A stretch of DNA of 64,000 nt. It comes from Todiramphus chloris collaris (lineage: Eukaryota > Chordata > Aves > Coraciiformes > Alcedinidae). Shown one piece after another: positions 51,101 through 64,000 of this stretch. The first letter of the stretch is position 1. The number at the start of each line of letters is the position of its first letter. The DNA is taken from positions 9,169,163-9,233,162 of the forward strand of contig JANVCC010000077.1 of assembly GCA_025345505.1 (NCBI GenBank). The letters run 5' to 3'. The notes under the pieces are model-generated. The model did no database searches. It saw only the letters and a program-made list of their open reading frames with translations, and was not told the DNA's origin. A program made the position numbers and the translations under genes.

Positions 51101-51868
51101 GACCACCTCTGGTTAATCTGGAAACAAACCTTTCCCACTCTTAGTTCTCTGAGTACTATAGAAATCTGCATTTGACCTGAGGCAGAATGGAAATTATAAG
51201 ATAATATAATAGACCCAGCAGGCCTCATAAATAAAAGACCATGGGACATCTAAATTGTTCAATACAGACCTCTCCATGATTGAAATTAACTCATATGCAT
51301 AAGTGAAGCCGAATTCAGTTTTCCCAGGATCATTTCTGACTGTCCAATTCACTTAATATACTTGTTAAAATCATTAGACAAAGTTCTGCCCATTTATTTA
51401 CCAATAAACGGTAAACACCATCTCCAGCAAGGCTAGAATTGCCCTCTGTGAACCCAAGTCTGTACTTATCATCCATCATTATAACTAATCTATTAATTTA
51501 AAATGAAAATGCCTGTCCCGGGAAAGAGTGCTTTGAGTGATGGCCACAACTTTAAATTTCCCAGTCATATAGTGAAAAGAGCATCTTTTCCATTGAAACA
51601 AAATTAAATTGCCAAGGAAAATCTCAATATTCTAGAGCTGGGCACTGCAAGCCATTAATAGGTCTCACCATTTCTTACAGATCCTTTCCGTGCCAAAACC
51701 AGTGGACTCCAGGGTGTTACTCTTTCAGGACCAATTTCCAGGACATTTTAATAACAAATAGCTGTATTGCTTTACTCGTGGAATGGGAAAAGCAAAACAA
51801 AATATATGAAGAGAGAAGCTATATAAATAGAGACCAAAAAAAATTTTTAATCGGATTTATACACACAA
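48114..51868. other. No supported gene
   Basis: AT-rich DNA. The only protein-like patch is a 65-aa minus-strand frame at 49,653-49,850, described as a finding. Confidence 0.4.
49175..49201. repeat. T8-C5-T14 polypyrimidine tract
   Basis: An all-pyrimidine run followed by GTAG, so it looks like a splice acceptor on the plus strand. No coding exon follows. Confidence 0.7.
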
Positions 51869-52819
51869 GAGGGGCTCAGTACTGGGACTAGTTCTGTTTA
51901 ACATTTTTATCACTCATCTGGATGAGGGGATTGAGGGTACCCTCAGCAAAATTGCAGATGACACCAACTTGGACAGGAGTATTGATCTGCTGGAAAGTAG
52001 GGAAGCTCTACAGAGGGATCTGGGCAGGCTGAATTGATGGGCTGAGGTCAATGGTATGGGATTCAAGAAGGCCAAGCACCAGGTCCTGCACTTGAGTCAC
52101 AACAAACCCCTGCAAAATCACAGTCTTGGGAAGAGTGGCTAGAAAGCTGCCTGGAAGAAAAGGACCTGGGGTTGTTGGTTGACAGTCAGCAGTGTGCTGA
52201 GGTGGCCAAGAAGGCCAACAGCATCCTTGTTTGTATCAGAAATAGAGTGGACAGCAGGATTAAGGAAGTAATCATCCCCCTGTACTTGGCACTGGTGAGT
52301 CTGCACCTTGAAACCTGTGTTCAGTCTTGGGCCTCTCACTCCCAGAAGGACCTTGAGATGCTGGAGTGTGTCCAAAGAAGAGTAAAAAAGCTGGTGAGGT
52401 GTTTAGAGCACAAGTCTCATGAAGAATGACTGAGGGAACTGGGGTGGTTTAGCCTGAAGAGAAGGAGGCCCAGGGGAGACCTCCTTATTCTCTACATCTT
52501 CCTGAAAGGAGGTCATAGTGAGGTGGGGGTTGGTCTGGGGGTTTGTCTCTTCTCCCAATTAACAAGTGATAGGAGAAGAGGAAATGGCCTCAAGTTTTAC
52601 CAGGGGATGTTTAGGTTGGACATTAGGAAAATTTCTTTCACAAAACAGTTGTCAAGACCTGGCCCAGGATGCCCAGGGAGGTGGTGGAATCCTCATCCCT
52701 GACAGGATTTAAAAGCCGTGTAGAGGTGGTGCTGAGGGACATGGTTAAGTGGTGGCCTGGCAGTGCTGGGTTAATGGTTGGACTTGATGATCCTATCAAA
52801 ATGAATCTATGATTCTAAG
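51869..52819 (+). mobile_element. CR1 LINE, about 950 bp with ORF2 C-terminal remnant
   Basis: The longest CR1 copy in the window. Its 5' part retains the end of the ORF2 reverse-transcriptase polyprotein: motifs like [19 protein letters not shown] and later [19 protein letters not shown]. These are broken by stops and frameshifts. The 3' UTR follows and ends TCTATGATTCTAAG. A short local duplication of GGTTGGTCTGGGGGTTTGTC lies near 52,525. It is inactive. Confidence 0.92.
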
Positions 52820-55800
52820 AATTTGACCTTCCTCAGACATGGTTCAAGGAGAATCTGAGTTCCTCCAGTTTGGAATCTTAATTTTTAGAACACACTCTAA
52901 GAAGGAAAATGCTGCCAGTCAATGTGCAAATAAGAAACTAAACCATGAGGTACCTGTGTGACTTTCTCAACAGGAGAAAGAAATAATAATGAGGGAGAGA
53001 GAGAGACAGGTCTTTAAATCCCATTACTAACCCCTGAAATACCCTTGCTCCACAAATGAAATCAGAACATGAAGGATGCTGGTCCAAATGGCAGTGGTTC
53101 AAAATGTGAAGAATGACAAAGGAGGAAAGAAGCAGTTTATTTAGCTGTTCTTTTGATTCATTCAATTTAAATTAAATAGCACCTTGTGTCATACCAACCT
53201 GATTAAATGTGAACACACACAGCCAAAAAGAAATGGGAATCTGTAATGCTCTCTCAAGTTCCTGTTTCGTAATGAGAAAGTTTCCTGCTAACATAGATTA
53301 TCAATTAATACAGAGTGATAATACATGAAGAGGTAGCTATTCACAAGGATTTAACTTATCTCAGTGAGATAAGTTAAAGGGCTTCCTGTGGGATCAGTTG
53401 AATATGAGGCTGAGAGAAGGTAGTTGAAAAGCAGCTAAATGCAACTACTGAATGGTTGGGTACCCAAATTTACCTGTTCCTTATAAAATGACACCCAAGG
53501 AGTCTATCTTTGGTGTCACACTTTAGAAAGCCATCATTTCCATTAGTGAGTAAATGAGACTATATGGTTTTTTTTTTCCTGTCCTGTTAAACTGAATCAG
53601 TTTATGAGTTGTTAATATGTGTCTGGATTACATTCTCTGATTAACACCTGTTACTACTTGCTTCAATTACGCACTCTTTAGGTTACTTTTTACTGTATAA
53701 TACATAACTTCAACATCAAAAGGGCATAGAAGGACACATCTGAATGAGCAGAGTAAAATAATTTATTATAGCTACAGTGCTTTGCCCACTCAAAATACCC
53801 CATTACCAAGGGAGCAGTTTCCCTTTTGTCCCATTTCTCTCTGAAGTTAATGCTCCTTGACTACAATGAATCACAGCAGTTGGTGTTTCTCATTATCAGG
53901 ACAGCAAAAGTAGTCTATAATTCATAATACAGCAATTTTAAGCCACTTGAAATGCTTTTTGGACTCTATTTTCTTACATGTATGGCAGCAGTTGCATCCA
54001 TCCAGTCTAGTTGGTTGGTTGCTATACACAGACTTATTTCACATGACTGAAATTACATGCTGATTGAAGGTCACCAAAATGCTACAGAAGCAGCAAGGAG
54101 GAAACAAGATCACAGAAGCTGTGACCAGCTGAAAAACATACTTCATGTCAATGAGGCTTAGGAGGAGACAATCAAAATCATTTGGTCATTTGTTAAAGAA
54201 ATAGAAACAAAGGTCTGAGATCCTGAAATACACAGGTTGAAATATCTACACATCCTTGTCATGGGAAAAGACACATCTAAGCTGTTGAAGCAACTTGTAT
54301 GCATCTGGTTATCAAAGACCAGACATCATGCCCATAAACTGAAGAAAGAGATCTGGAAGTCCTAACAGAGGCACACACTTAGAGTGAGCAAAAGAAGCCC
54401 TGTAGATTTCTCTACAGTTTGCTGCATCAGCCTGACAGAGTCTTCCAAGCCGTGTAGCACAGCCATAGCCTTGTGCTATATAGTCACCATCACCCTCAAC
54501 GCTATACCTGAAAATGACATAAGGCAGCTACCATAAATAGATGCAGACCTGTGGCTCCCAGAGTCTAAATGCATGTGAGTTATCCACCTAGAGAGTCTAA
54601 GATTAATAAACTGAAAGAACAAGACATTAACTCCAGCTGAAGAAGGAATTATGCAACTATAAGCCACAAAAGGGGAAACTCATGCTGCTTGCAGAGTATT
54701 ATTGACCCCAAGTAGGGACAATATGGTTGGCACATGATGAGCCATTTGGAGTCCTCCCCTTAAGTCGAAAGACTTTCTGTCCCTGCCTGCCACATAAACA
54801 ACTTAGAGTCCTCATTATCCTAGACATCTCATAAATTATTCCATGAAAAGTATATACAATGTAAAATATAAAGCTTACGTTTCCCATCCCACAATAGCTG
54901 TCCCTCACTAATGTCCATTGTGACCTGCTCACCACATTGCTCTCAGCTCCCCATTATAATCACCAACTTGTGACTCACTGGCACTGGGAATATCTAGTAG
55001 TACAGTTAAGGTTAAATGCTAGTGATAAAAATAAGTTGAAGAACTAATTCTGTTGTGGGGTTCATTTGTTGGCCAGATGTTTCTCAGATTTTCTAATCCC
55101 AAAATAATGTAATCTTTCACAGGAACCCTCTCCCCCACACACACATGTACTGTGCTATCACAGCTGTTATATTTTATAAGTCAATAAAAGTTTGGTGCTG
55201 AAAGTTTGGTCTTTCTGCCTAACATTATCATACCTTATTCTTTTCTAAAAACAAACAAAGTAACTCCAAAAATAAGGTAAAGGAATAACTTTGGCTGATA
55301 AAGTGTCACAACGACATGTGAAAAAAAGGTGTTTGAGAAGGAACATGAAGAATCATGCAGTTAATGGAATGTATGTTATAAATATTATGTAATTATGATA
55401 TATATTATATATAAAGCATGACTCATACATGCTTTCAATACTTTCACTAAGAACATGACGTAGGTCTGTAAATGAGAGTAGAAACAGTACATAGTGATAC
55501 TTTCTCTGTGATGACCTTCCAGCAACCAATATTTTAGGTTCCTCTGAGATAGTGGGTTAATTCAGAGAGGCTTGGTTCCATGGGCTTTTCTTCCACAAAG
55601 TTGTCTAATTGCAAATCTGAAATAATCTCAGAAAAAAAAAAAAGTCACATTTTAATAACATAGCTTTGGTTTTCAAGCCTATTGTCTCATTGATAAATTT
55701 ATGGGTTTGTTCCGAGTTTCTGCTTCCTCAAGTCCTGACACATAGTTTGCTTGCTACCCTGAACCCATAAAGTTATCAATCAGAAGACAATAGACTTAAA

Positions 55801-58800
55801 AAACAAAGCTGCACATTTAAAATGTGTCATCTTTTTGGCAGAGATTGTGTCTGAATGCCTGACTTCTTTAACTTACAATACAAGAAAAAAACCAACATAT
55901 TTAGAACTGTTAAAGACACAGTTTGAACTTCAAAATGGGAGCCTATGTAGCCTACAGGACCTGGCACTTCTGCTTAATTAGAAAAAAATACTGTTGGGAT
56001 GTTGTCACTAAAAGTGATCAACATAACAGATATTTCATGAAACAAAGATAAGTTATTGTTAAATTTTAATAAGCTTTTGTTCTCCGTCCCTTCCTCAGCA
56101 ATTCTCTCCTGTCTTCATCAGTTAATTATTTCTGCCTGGAGCAGTAAGCTTGTGATGCTTAAGAAAAAACAGAAAATCAGTAACTCAGGAGACCCTCAGA
56201 AGCTTTGATCATTTATTCGCTCATTTTAACCTACAAATTTTTCCATTTTTTTTCCTCTTTGAAGATTCCTGCTAAAAACTCCCACAGGAGTTCCCAAGCA
56301 CTCAGTAACCAAGGTCCTTTCAGGTGATCTTCTTGTAAACACTTTCAATCTCATGTTGCTATAGACAGTTCTCTGCAGGAGCTGGATGCCATGGAATAAA
56401 CACATTAGCCAGCTAGTCGGAGCTTCTCCAAATGATTAAGCATCTCTAATGAGATAGCAAAGACATGAATTAACTCAGCATTTTGACTTCTAATTTCACC
56501 CTCTCAACAAAAACCAGTAGAAGACAGCTACGAAACCGCATTGAGCTGGACAGTACTTTACCGATATTAGCACTGCAATAAAGTCACCACAAGCCTTCTC
56601 GAAAGTCAGCAACAGTGTTTACTTCACCATATAATGATCAATTTGTCCTGCAATAACTTAACTAATTCAGAATTTAATAATTAAGAATATCTTGCCTCTA
56701 TTACTCAACAGAATCAGTATCTAAGTCTCAGGTGAAAAGAAACGGAGTAGTTTTGAAATTCCATGCATATGATCTGGAAACAGTATTGATTTAGTTTGTA
56801 TGGCTAGTGATAGTAGTTAACAGTAAATACTACTAGAAGGAAACACAAAATATGTTTTAAAAACATTCTTCCTTCTCCAAGTAGGAAGCCACATCTTTGA
56901 CCTTTTGTTGTGCTATCTACACGAGAGTTGCACATTTCCCAGCAGAGCCACTGATTTCAGGTTAGGCAATTTATTTAAGTTTAAACTCATTTGTGATTGA
57001 AAACTATTCATAACAGCACTGGGATTAATTTATTTACTGGATGACTGGAAAGTTAATTTTGCAACAATGAATTTACTAGAATAAACTGTTTTGAGAATGA
57101 CAATCACCCTGTAAAAGCCTGAATATAACTGCTTTAAAACATATGTTAGTGAAACTCACAAACCAAGACAGGGGCATATTTCCCAGCTTTTCTGATAGGG
57201 AGAATTTGTTTGTGATAGTAGCCTATTGAAACAGCAGATTGAGGCCAAATGAATAGGAGTCAGGAATTCCTGAGTTGTCCTTAGTCTACCTCTGCTTGAG
57301 CCTCAGGAGTGTAATCAGTATTCTAAATGCACAGAGTGCTTCAAGCACTTACCCCTGCAACTATTAATCACAGATTATTCTATTCTGAAACAGTACAAGG
57401 ATTTATAAATATTTTATCCTGAAGATGTACAGGAGTGAAGATTTTGCTTGTGAAGCTGGGATTCCAGATCTTCTGATATACCTACCAAAACAGTAGATGT
57501 CCTTTCAAAAATGTGCACCTTGATAAAGGTTACAAATTTGACCTTCCCAGCCCCATCGGTGGCAAAGAATTTAGCTGATTAAGCTCTTGAGTTCTGGATC
57601 TATCAATAATCAGTTTCCTTTTCAGCTTACATCACTTATCAGCTCACAGCAAGGATAGCCAAAGAACGCCAGTGGCTGCATGACAAGTGTATGACTGCCC
57701 TTATGGTTTCCCAACTCTGGGCACTTACTCAGCTCTGCAGAACCTGAAGAAGCTCTTTATTTTTGCTGTTATGGACATGCCCAGGTCCAAATTTCCACAT
57801 GCTCGTGCTGAGCTAACCAGCCAACAAGTTGTAATGTCAAGACTGCTATTAGAGTTCAGAGATTGATTTGCTTTGAAATGCAGAACTCCTTTAAATAGCA
57901 GAGCCATCTGATGTAGCTTCCAGTTCCTCTCCCTAACTCCTACTGCTGACTTGCTTCTGCCCCTCAGGTCTGCTGACGAAAGTGTTTGGGCTGCTGCCTG
58001 GGGAGCTGAGCCTAGCTTAAAAATAACACTGCAAAAAGCAAAACAGTTGATGAGCAGGGTTGGTTCACAGGCTGTTCCCAAACCACTCTATCTCTGACTC
58101 ACCACAGCAGTCCCAGGGGCTGGAGGTGGACAGACCATGGCTCTGACATGGTCCTTAGTGCCTTTCTGTTAGGGGCATAAAATACATGGGCCTTTGCAAA
58201 TCGACACAAAGGGTGCCAACAGTTCTGATAAAGAGCCCAGACTGAAACTGAGAAGATTGTACTAACAGCTCACTGTTTCCAAGGAAAAGCTTATTTGACC
58301 AGATCATTTTCCTATGTTGCTGTGAAGTGCCCTCATTTAGGGGTGTCACTAGAGAGAGCCATTCACATATTTCTAATCTTTTCCTTGTACATATTCTATT
58401 GCCACCTAATAGATCCAACTAATTTTTGCTACATCTGACAAATTTTTCAGTAAGTGGCATCCAGATCCGTAACAGTCATCCTCAAAAATTGTATTTTCCT
58501 ACAAATCTCCCGTGGGTACAAGACAGGGGGGACAGAAAAACAGATATCCCTGCACAGACACCTGCCAGACCTCCTACAGCCTTGGCTAAGAGTGTAGGGA
58601 CACAAATGGACACAGATCCTTGCCACGTTATGGGTGGGAGTGAGACGTTTGCCTGGCCAAGCCCAGGGGCTTCACTGAGCACTTTTACAAAGGTGAGAGG
58701 TATGCCTGAGAATCCTTTAGGCTCATTACCACACTCAGGAGCATAAACATTAATATTAATTTTGCCATTAATTAAGCAAAGGTCTCCTCTTGGGCTCTCT

Positions 58801-61800
58801 GGCCTTCAAGATTTAAGCAATGTTGGTTTCTCCAAAACAGGACCATCTCATCTTCAGAAGACTCCCTCCTTCAACCGTTTGCCGTGACAGCTTAGCAGAT
58901 GTCCAGCCCCAGAGACAGCACAAGAATCTCATGGTCATAAATATCTCAACCTTTCTCCTGAAGCACATTAAATTAGCTGTCTCACTGCAAGCTAGGCCAT
59001 TATGCCACAATTCCAAAGTAACACTTGTTAAATACATAACCGTCTTGTGCCCCAACTTGAATCCTGTGTATAAATAAGTAGTACTTGGAGAAAGCTGGCC
59101 CTACAGTGAAGGAAGAGTTGTCTCACTGTCAAGAAAGGCTGTGCACATACACAGTTACTACAGGGCAGCTCAAGAAGACTGGTGGCTTCTAGCTGCTGGA
59201 GTTCAAACACAGACCTTGGGTATAAAAGCAGAGGCATGTCATCCTGGGGGAGAGGAATATTTGATGGCAAATGATCCAGCCTCATTAGCAGCAGAGCTGA
59301 AGCCTAGTTTAGGGACTGCTCTCAGGGGTCTTCTTGATGGATCAGCTGCATCCCCTGACTGCAACATTTTTCCAGCCCTGTCCTTACCTTCTGCATGGCC
59401 CCGCTGCTCATACCATTTATTGAGGTGCATAGTCAGCTCCCTAGGTAGCCTGCCTTTCTCAGAGTACCTGTCTCCCTCAGATAGCCAGCATAACCCTGTT
59501 GCACCAGGCTGTTGGCTGTGCCCACCTCACTCCTGCCATTTATAGCACCATAGCTGGGTGCTGGGCATTTGCTTTTCTATTTGCTCACTCTCAGGTTCAC
59601 AATACCCTATTGAAAGTGCCAGAAAAACAAATACTCTGAGGCTGCTTTTCCTAGAGTTCACTGTTCTTATGAAAGATGCGTAGGAGCTCAATATGAGTTC
59701 ATCCAAGAGGAGGTTAAAAGGTGAAGCTGTTCCAATCCATACAGACACAAAGAGAACATCTCATAATGGAGAGATTATTAATCTACCACAGGCATAATGA
59801 GAGTTGGAGGCCAAAGCTGGAGCTGGATAAATTAATGTTAAAAATAAGGCACAAATCATTAGCTATGAAGATAATTGGACATTAGAAACATTTTCTGAGA
59901 ACATGGATTCTCTCTAGCTTAAAAACTTTCTAAAGATTTTAAGATTTAAGGACTGATTTGCCTTTTCTGCTGCAGCTCACAGAGGACTTGCACTCTTGAA
60001 GCAATGACTGAATTTGCTTATGCTGCATACAGAATCCAATTAGACAGAGAAAGGTCCCCTCTTACCTGAGGACAATATGCTCCTCAGGAAGTAAGAGGAG
60101 TGTATACTTTCCTATGCATTAAGAGTTAAACCCTGCATCCGTGTCTGATGTAAGTGCCTTCTTCCTTGAGTGGGGTCTGAGTGTGCATCTTGCTAAGAAT
60201 TTTTACTTGTATTTAAAACCATCAGCAAAGATATTCATGAACTACGTGTTGCATCCCTTTGCCACAAGCACAACTTCAGATCAAGCCTGGCATAAATAGC
60301 TGCGTGATGACGAAGGCTCAGGACTGAAATTAAATTACAGGGAGAGCAGCTGAGCATTTCCTAAACAGAAGACTGGTACTGGAACAAGTATTGACACATT
60401 TAAAAGCTAGACAGAAGTAATTCAAGAGTCTCGTGTATGTTCATCATACTTGCTAAAAGTATGCTTCACTCCTCGTGCTATTCCAAGCAGGCAGCCATGC
60501 ATAGAACTAAGGCACACTTCTCTCATCAGACTGTCTCTTCTCTGTGTGCCTCTTCCCCATCTGTAACTCTCCTCAGCATAAAGAGAGATTGCCACACAGC
60601 AGAAGGGCTACGCAGTTTTTATTTTAAGGTTAGAGAAGGCAAGAATTCTATCTCCTGATGAACTAAGCAGGGGGTCTGCTCCCACATCCACAGATAAGCA
60701 AGGAAATGTTGCTACTGGTGACAGCAGACTGTATCTGGCCCATTTTTCTGTAGACTTTTTCTACTAACAATGGGACATACCTGAAATAACTATGAAATCT
60801 CTGTAGGTTGGGTTTAAATTTGTTTTGTTTTGGCAACAGTTATTAAGAAAAAAGTGTGTCTTTTCCTACCTGTTGGATTTATTTACTGAATGCCATCATG
60901 GAGCAGAGTTGGAACCATATGAAATACTTAAATGGATCTGCAGTTAGCAAAAAGCTCTGTAAATAGTATGTGCAATTTTTATTCTTATTATTACAAAAGT
61001 GGACTCTTGGAATATCAGTCTATCACAGACCTTTGCAAATCCCAGCATTCCAATCTTTCCAAAGGAGTCATTTGCATACAGGGATACCTATGTCCAATGC
61101 ATTCCTTTGGTACATGTAAGGAACACTAAACCCCTTTGAACCCCTGAAGTTAGCTCTCTCAACTGACTGCTCAAATCACCCCCTCCACTCCTGTGGGCAC
61201 AGCCCTGCACATTTCTCCTTTGCCAGTTAGCAGCTGCCTCTTCACACTTCATGTTATTGGAATTGCAGCTTAATACACTGCCAGATAACTCTTCTTGCTT
61301 GATGGATAAATAATGGATTTTATCAGTTTGAAGGAAGAATTAGAAAATTATTATGAAAACTAGCTTAGGATAAATATTTAAAAAAAGAGGGACATGACTG
61401 GAGTGAAACAAATAAACAACAAAAAAAACCAATGTATGAATTTAATTTTGGGCAATGTTTTTCCCATTTGGGGTTACATCACCTTTTCATCCATCACCAA
61501 GATACACCATGTCGGTAGGAAAAGTCAAGGTTGCTTTAGGAGAAGAAAACCCGCAACATGAAAATTAAGTACTTGGGCAATTCTGGAGTGATGTTTTTTC
61601 AAAAAGCTGAGGAGGGACATGTTTTTAACATTATTCTCCTCCCTTTTTTCCCCTCCAGCAGAATCTGTATCATGAATTCAATTAAAATTCTCTCCTCTCC
61701 ATGCTCTCAAGAAACCCTCCAGTCTTATTGGAAATTTGCTACTCAAAAATCATCCACCCAGCCTTTTGCTAAAGGCACTCAAACACTCAGCCACTCCTGG

Positions 61801-62079
61801 GGAACTATCCTCATTGCAGCTACTTTCCTTCCCTGGTACCATCTGATACCTTCTTCTCTGCTCCTCTCCCCCACACTAGCAGCTCACCCCAACACTGCCA
61901 AGCCTTCCAGGAGCAAAAGTGTTAACAACACGCAATATCTAACTTCCCTGAGTTTCAGGCTGTTCACAGCATCACTGAAGTATTGGTGGAAAGGACTGCT
62001 GAAGGTCCCTTAACAACATCACCCCCTGAAGCAATACTGCTGCCCACAACACACCCATTCAGCAATGAGTTCATTTAAA
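52820..62079. other. No supported gene: long AT-rich stretch
   Basis: Apart from the inverted repeat at 53,350 and small A/T and CA runs (about 55,139 and 55,633), no repeat, exon or RNA gene was recognised in over 9 kb. Open frames are short and overlap on both strands. Confidence 0.45.
53350..53378. repeat. Perfect 14-bp inverted repeat with paired GATA motifs
   Basis: The arms TTTAACTTATCTCA (53350-53363) and TGAGATAAGTTAAA (53365-53378) are exact reverse complements separated by one G. Each arm contains AGATAA, the GATA-factor motif, in opposite orientation. It may be a palindromic GATA site or simply a hairpin. Confidence 0.7.
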
Positions 62080-62195
62080 TGAAGGCTTGAAAATCTTGGA
62101 GGATTTCACACCCTCTCTGAACAACCTGTCCCAGTGCTGCATCCTGCTCATGAACAAGTTTTTCTAACATCCAAACTGTACCTTCCCAGCAGCTG
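62080..62195 (-). mobile_element. Diverged CR1 fragment
   Basis: Minus-strand CR1-like blocks (the CCCTCTCTGAACAACCTGTC and CAAGTTTTTCTAACATCCAA segments) without a recognisable 3' tail. The copy is old and internal, and its boundaries are approximate. Confidence 0.65.
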
Positions 62196-63116
62196 AGTTC
62201 AATCCACAGTGGATTTAACAATCTGAGTCACGTCTAACTCTCAGTATTCTCACATGGAAAGACTTAAAATGGATAGCTGTTAATATTGTTCAAAGCTGAA
62301 ATAGCATTAACGGAAGGATTAGGATCTCTTCATCAATGAAGTAATCTGGTTTACAGCCTGAGTCCTGATGGGATTTGAACCCCTCTCAAGAAGCAGTTTT
62401 CAGCAGTGTTTTGTTAGATGGTCTCACAGAGCAAAGGATAAAAGTGGAACTTCTTTTTCTATTCTCTTCCTTCCTATAGTTTTCTCAGTGTCATGAAAGA
62501 ACATCTCTAACATTGGAATAGTTTTAATGGAGGAAAGCAGCTTCTGAAACCCAGAACTTCTACCTGTTTAGTTGAACATCATTCCTTACAGCAACTTTGG
62601 ATGTAACAAGCCATTTGACCTGACAACTACACCTGCCCACGCTGTGCCTGGCAACCTCCACTCTTAAAATGATGGCCATCATTTGTAAGATATACTCGTG
62701 TCCATCCGTATAGATAGATCTACTGCACATAAGGAATAAATCGTGTTTATACAGGAGTTAGGACATTGACTTTAGTGCTCCAAGTTCATGTTCCTCAATT
62801 TACTTTAAATTTCCCTAGGATTGTCATGCCTACAGAGCCAAAGCATCATTCAGATAATGACCCTGTTCCTCTAAGCAGCTTCTCATCCATCATAACTATA
62901 ACTGAAGCTCTAGGCCAGTCACTGTATGGTGCAACCTGACAAAGCCTGACCAACATCAGCACAACTGGGGTGAGAATATTCTCTCTTGATTGGAGCTTCT
63001 GTGCCTTTGGGCATCTGCCACATGTTTTGCTGGTGAGCAGATTCCTCTCATCGTGAATTCTCCACTCAAACAGGTCACTACAAGTCTTTGAAGATAACAT
63101 GTAAATGACATGAGCA
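62196..63116. other. No supported gene
   Basis: Unique-looking DNA between two CR1 fragments. Nothing recognised. Confidence 0.45.
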
Positions 63117-63465
63117 GTCATAGAATGGTTTGGGTTGGAAGGTACCTTAAAGATTGTCTAGTTCAAATCCCCCCGTCACAGGCAGGGACACCTTCCTCTA
63201 GACCAGGATGCTCATAGCCCCATCTAGCCTGTCCTGGAAAACTTCCAGGAAGGGGGCATCTACAAGATCTCTGGGCAACCTGTTCCAGTGTCTCATCAGT
63301 CTCATAGTAAAGAATTTCTTCTTTGTATCTAATCTAAGCATACCCTCTTTCAGTTTGAAACTGTTACTTCTCATCCTAGATCTACACTCCCCGACAAAGA
63401 GTTCCTTCCCATCTTTCCTCGAGGCTCCCTTCAAGTACTGGAAGGCCACTGTAAGGATGCCAAGT
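63117..63465 (-). mobile_element. CR1 LINE 3' end
   Basis: Minus-strand CR1 3' region that starts at the TCATAGAATGGTTTGGGTTG tail and runs to the CTGGAAGGCCACTGTAAGGA block, where it is 5'-truncated. Apparent open frames here on both strands derive from the repeat. Confidence 0.92.
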
Positions 63466-64000
63466 AAGAACACAAAATGCCATATGACAACCCACATAAG
63501 CACTGGTCTTTTTATTCAACAAGCACAGTCAGTCCTGAAATCAAATAAATTCACACTGTCAAGGCTGCTGCAGCTATTCTCAGAAACATGGTGTCAGTGG
63601 TGTCCAGACCTCTACCACACCGCATGGTTGCAACAGCAGCTAGGCTACCTTGGGACTCTCCATATTCAATGTAAAGTGGCACATGCAAGTGTCAAAGCAC
63701 AGCTGTCCTCTAATCCTTGACTAAAAATTCTATTTCCTAAAAGAAACTAAATCAAATTCTCAGCCAAGTCCATCTGGCCTTGACATGGTAAGGAACTGAG
63801 CGATCTTAGCAAAGTGTTTAGACTGCTAGAGCAGTAAAAAGAGCTTGTTGACATTTTCCATCAAAAGTTTTGCCCAAAATCTAGGCTCTCAACTAAAGAG
63901 CAGTTGTAGTACAGAGTGCCTATAGTCCATAAAAATTTATATTCTGACCAAAAGAAGAAAGCCACATAATTCTGAAATATTCTACCAGGATATCCCATCA
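63466..64000. other. No supported gene
   Basis: AT-rich flank after the last CR1 fragment. Nothing recognised before the window ends. Confidence 0.45.

Noticed and set aside
52722..52741. RE1-like half-site (GGTGGTGCTGAGGGAC)
   Set aside because: It is ordinary CR1 3' UTR sequence present in other CR1 copies, and it lacks the right half of the motif.
61558..62013. 151-aa plus-strand frame
   Set aside because: Low-complexity S/L/P/T-rich translation with no recognisable domain and poor start context.
63208..63720. 170-aa plus-strand and 101-aa minus-strand (63198-63503) frames
   Set aside because: They are translations of a CR1 3' region in both orientations and not host genes.
1..64000. 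CRISPR arrays, bacterial operons, rRNA or tRNA genes
   Set aside because: None seen. The window has vertebrate repeat content and no regularly spaced repeats or tRNA cloverleaf motifs that I could recognise by eye.

Overview
The window is vertebrate nuclear DNA and almost certainly avian. Three lines of evidence support this. It carries many CR1 LINE fragments with the diagnostic 3' end (ATTCTATG-type octamers). It holds several LTRs of the kind common in bird genomes. Its only convincing protein-coding gene is a bird-like RF-amide receptor. The sequence does not fix the species. There is nothing bacterial about it: no operons and no dense coding. Nearly all short open frames are chance.

Layout. 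Positions 1-36,231 hold no supported protein gene. They contain AT-rich unique DNA with homeodomain-type ATTA clusters, a CpG-rich patch at about 10.74-11.07 kb, and a short CR1 tail at 16.98 kb. A nested insertion lies at 19.19-20.14 kb, where a solo LTR sits inside a CR1 that is itself flanked by an imperfect repeat of about 45 bp. A clean solo LTR with a 5-bp target duplication lies at 27.83-28.43 kb, and a possible older LTR at 32.69-33.16 kb.

The intronless coding exon of a prolactin-releasing-peptide receptor paralogue (PRLHR family, 343 aa) lies on the minus strand at 36,232-37,263. It keeps almost every class A GPCR hallmark, but the Pro of NPxxY is Ala. It ends in a PDZ ligand (SVVL), as mammalian PRLHR ends in SVVI.

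The upstream side of this gene (higher coordinates) carries a strong CTCF-like core at 38,078. A third LTR lies at about 40.69-41.46 kb. At 45,177-45,197 there is a 20/21 match to the RE1/NRSE element bound by the neuronal silencer REST, inside a small GC-rich island between two CR1 fragments. From 45.3 kb to the end the DNA is AT-rich with further CR1 copies (45.3, 47.8, 51.9, 62.1, 63.1 kb), homopolymer tracts, and a perfect 14-bp inverted repeat carrying two GATA motifs at 53,350-53,378.

Taken together this is a gene-poor neighbourhood around one neuroendocrine receptor gene. The most interesting points are the receptor's TM7 substitution and the candidate regulatory sites (RE1, CTCF-like, GATA palindrome) around it. 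Functional links between these sites and the gene are inference.
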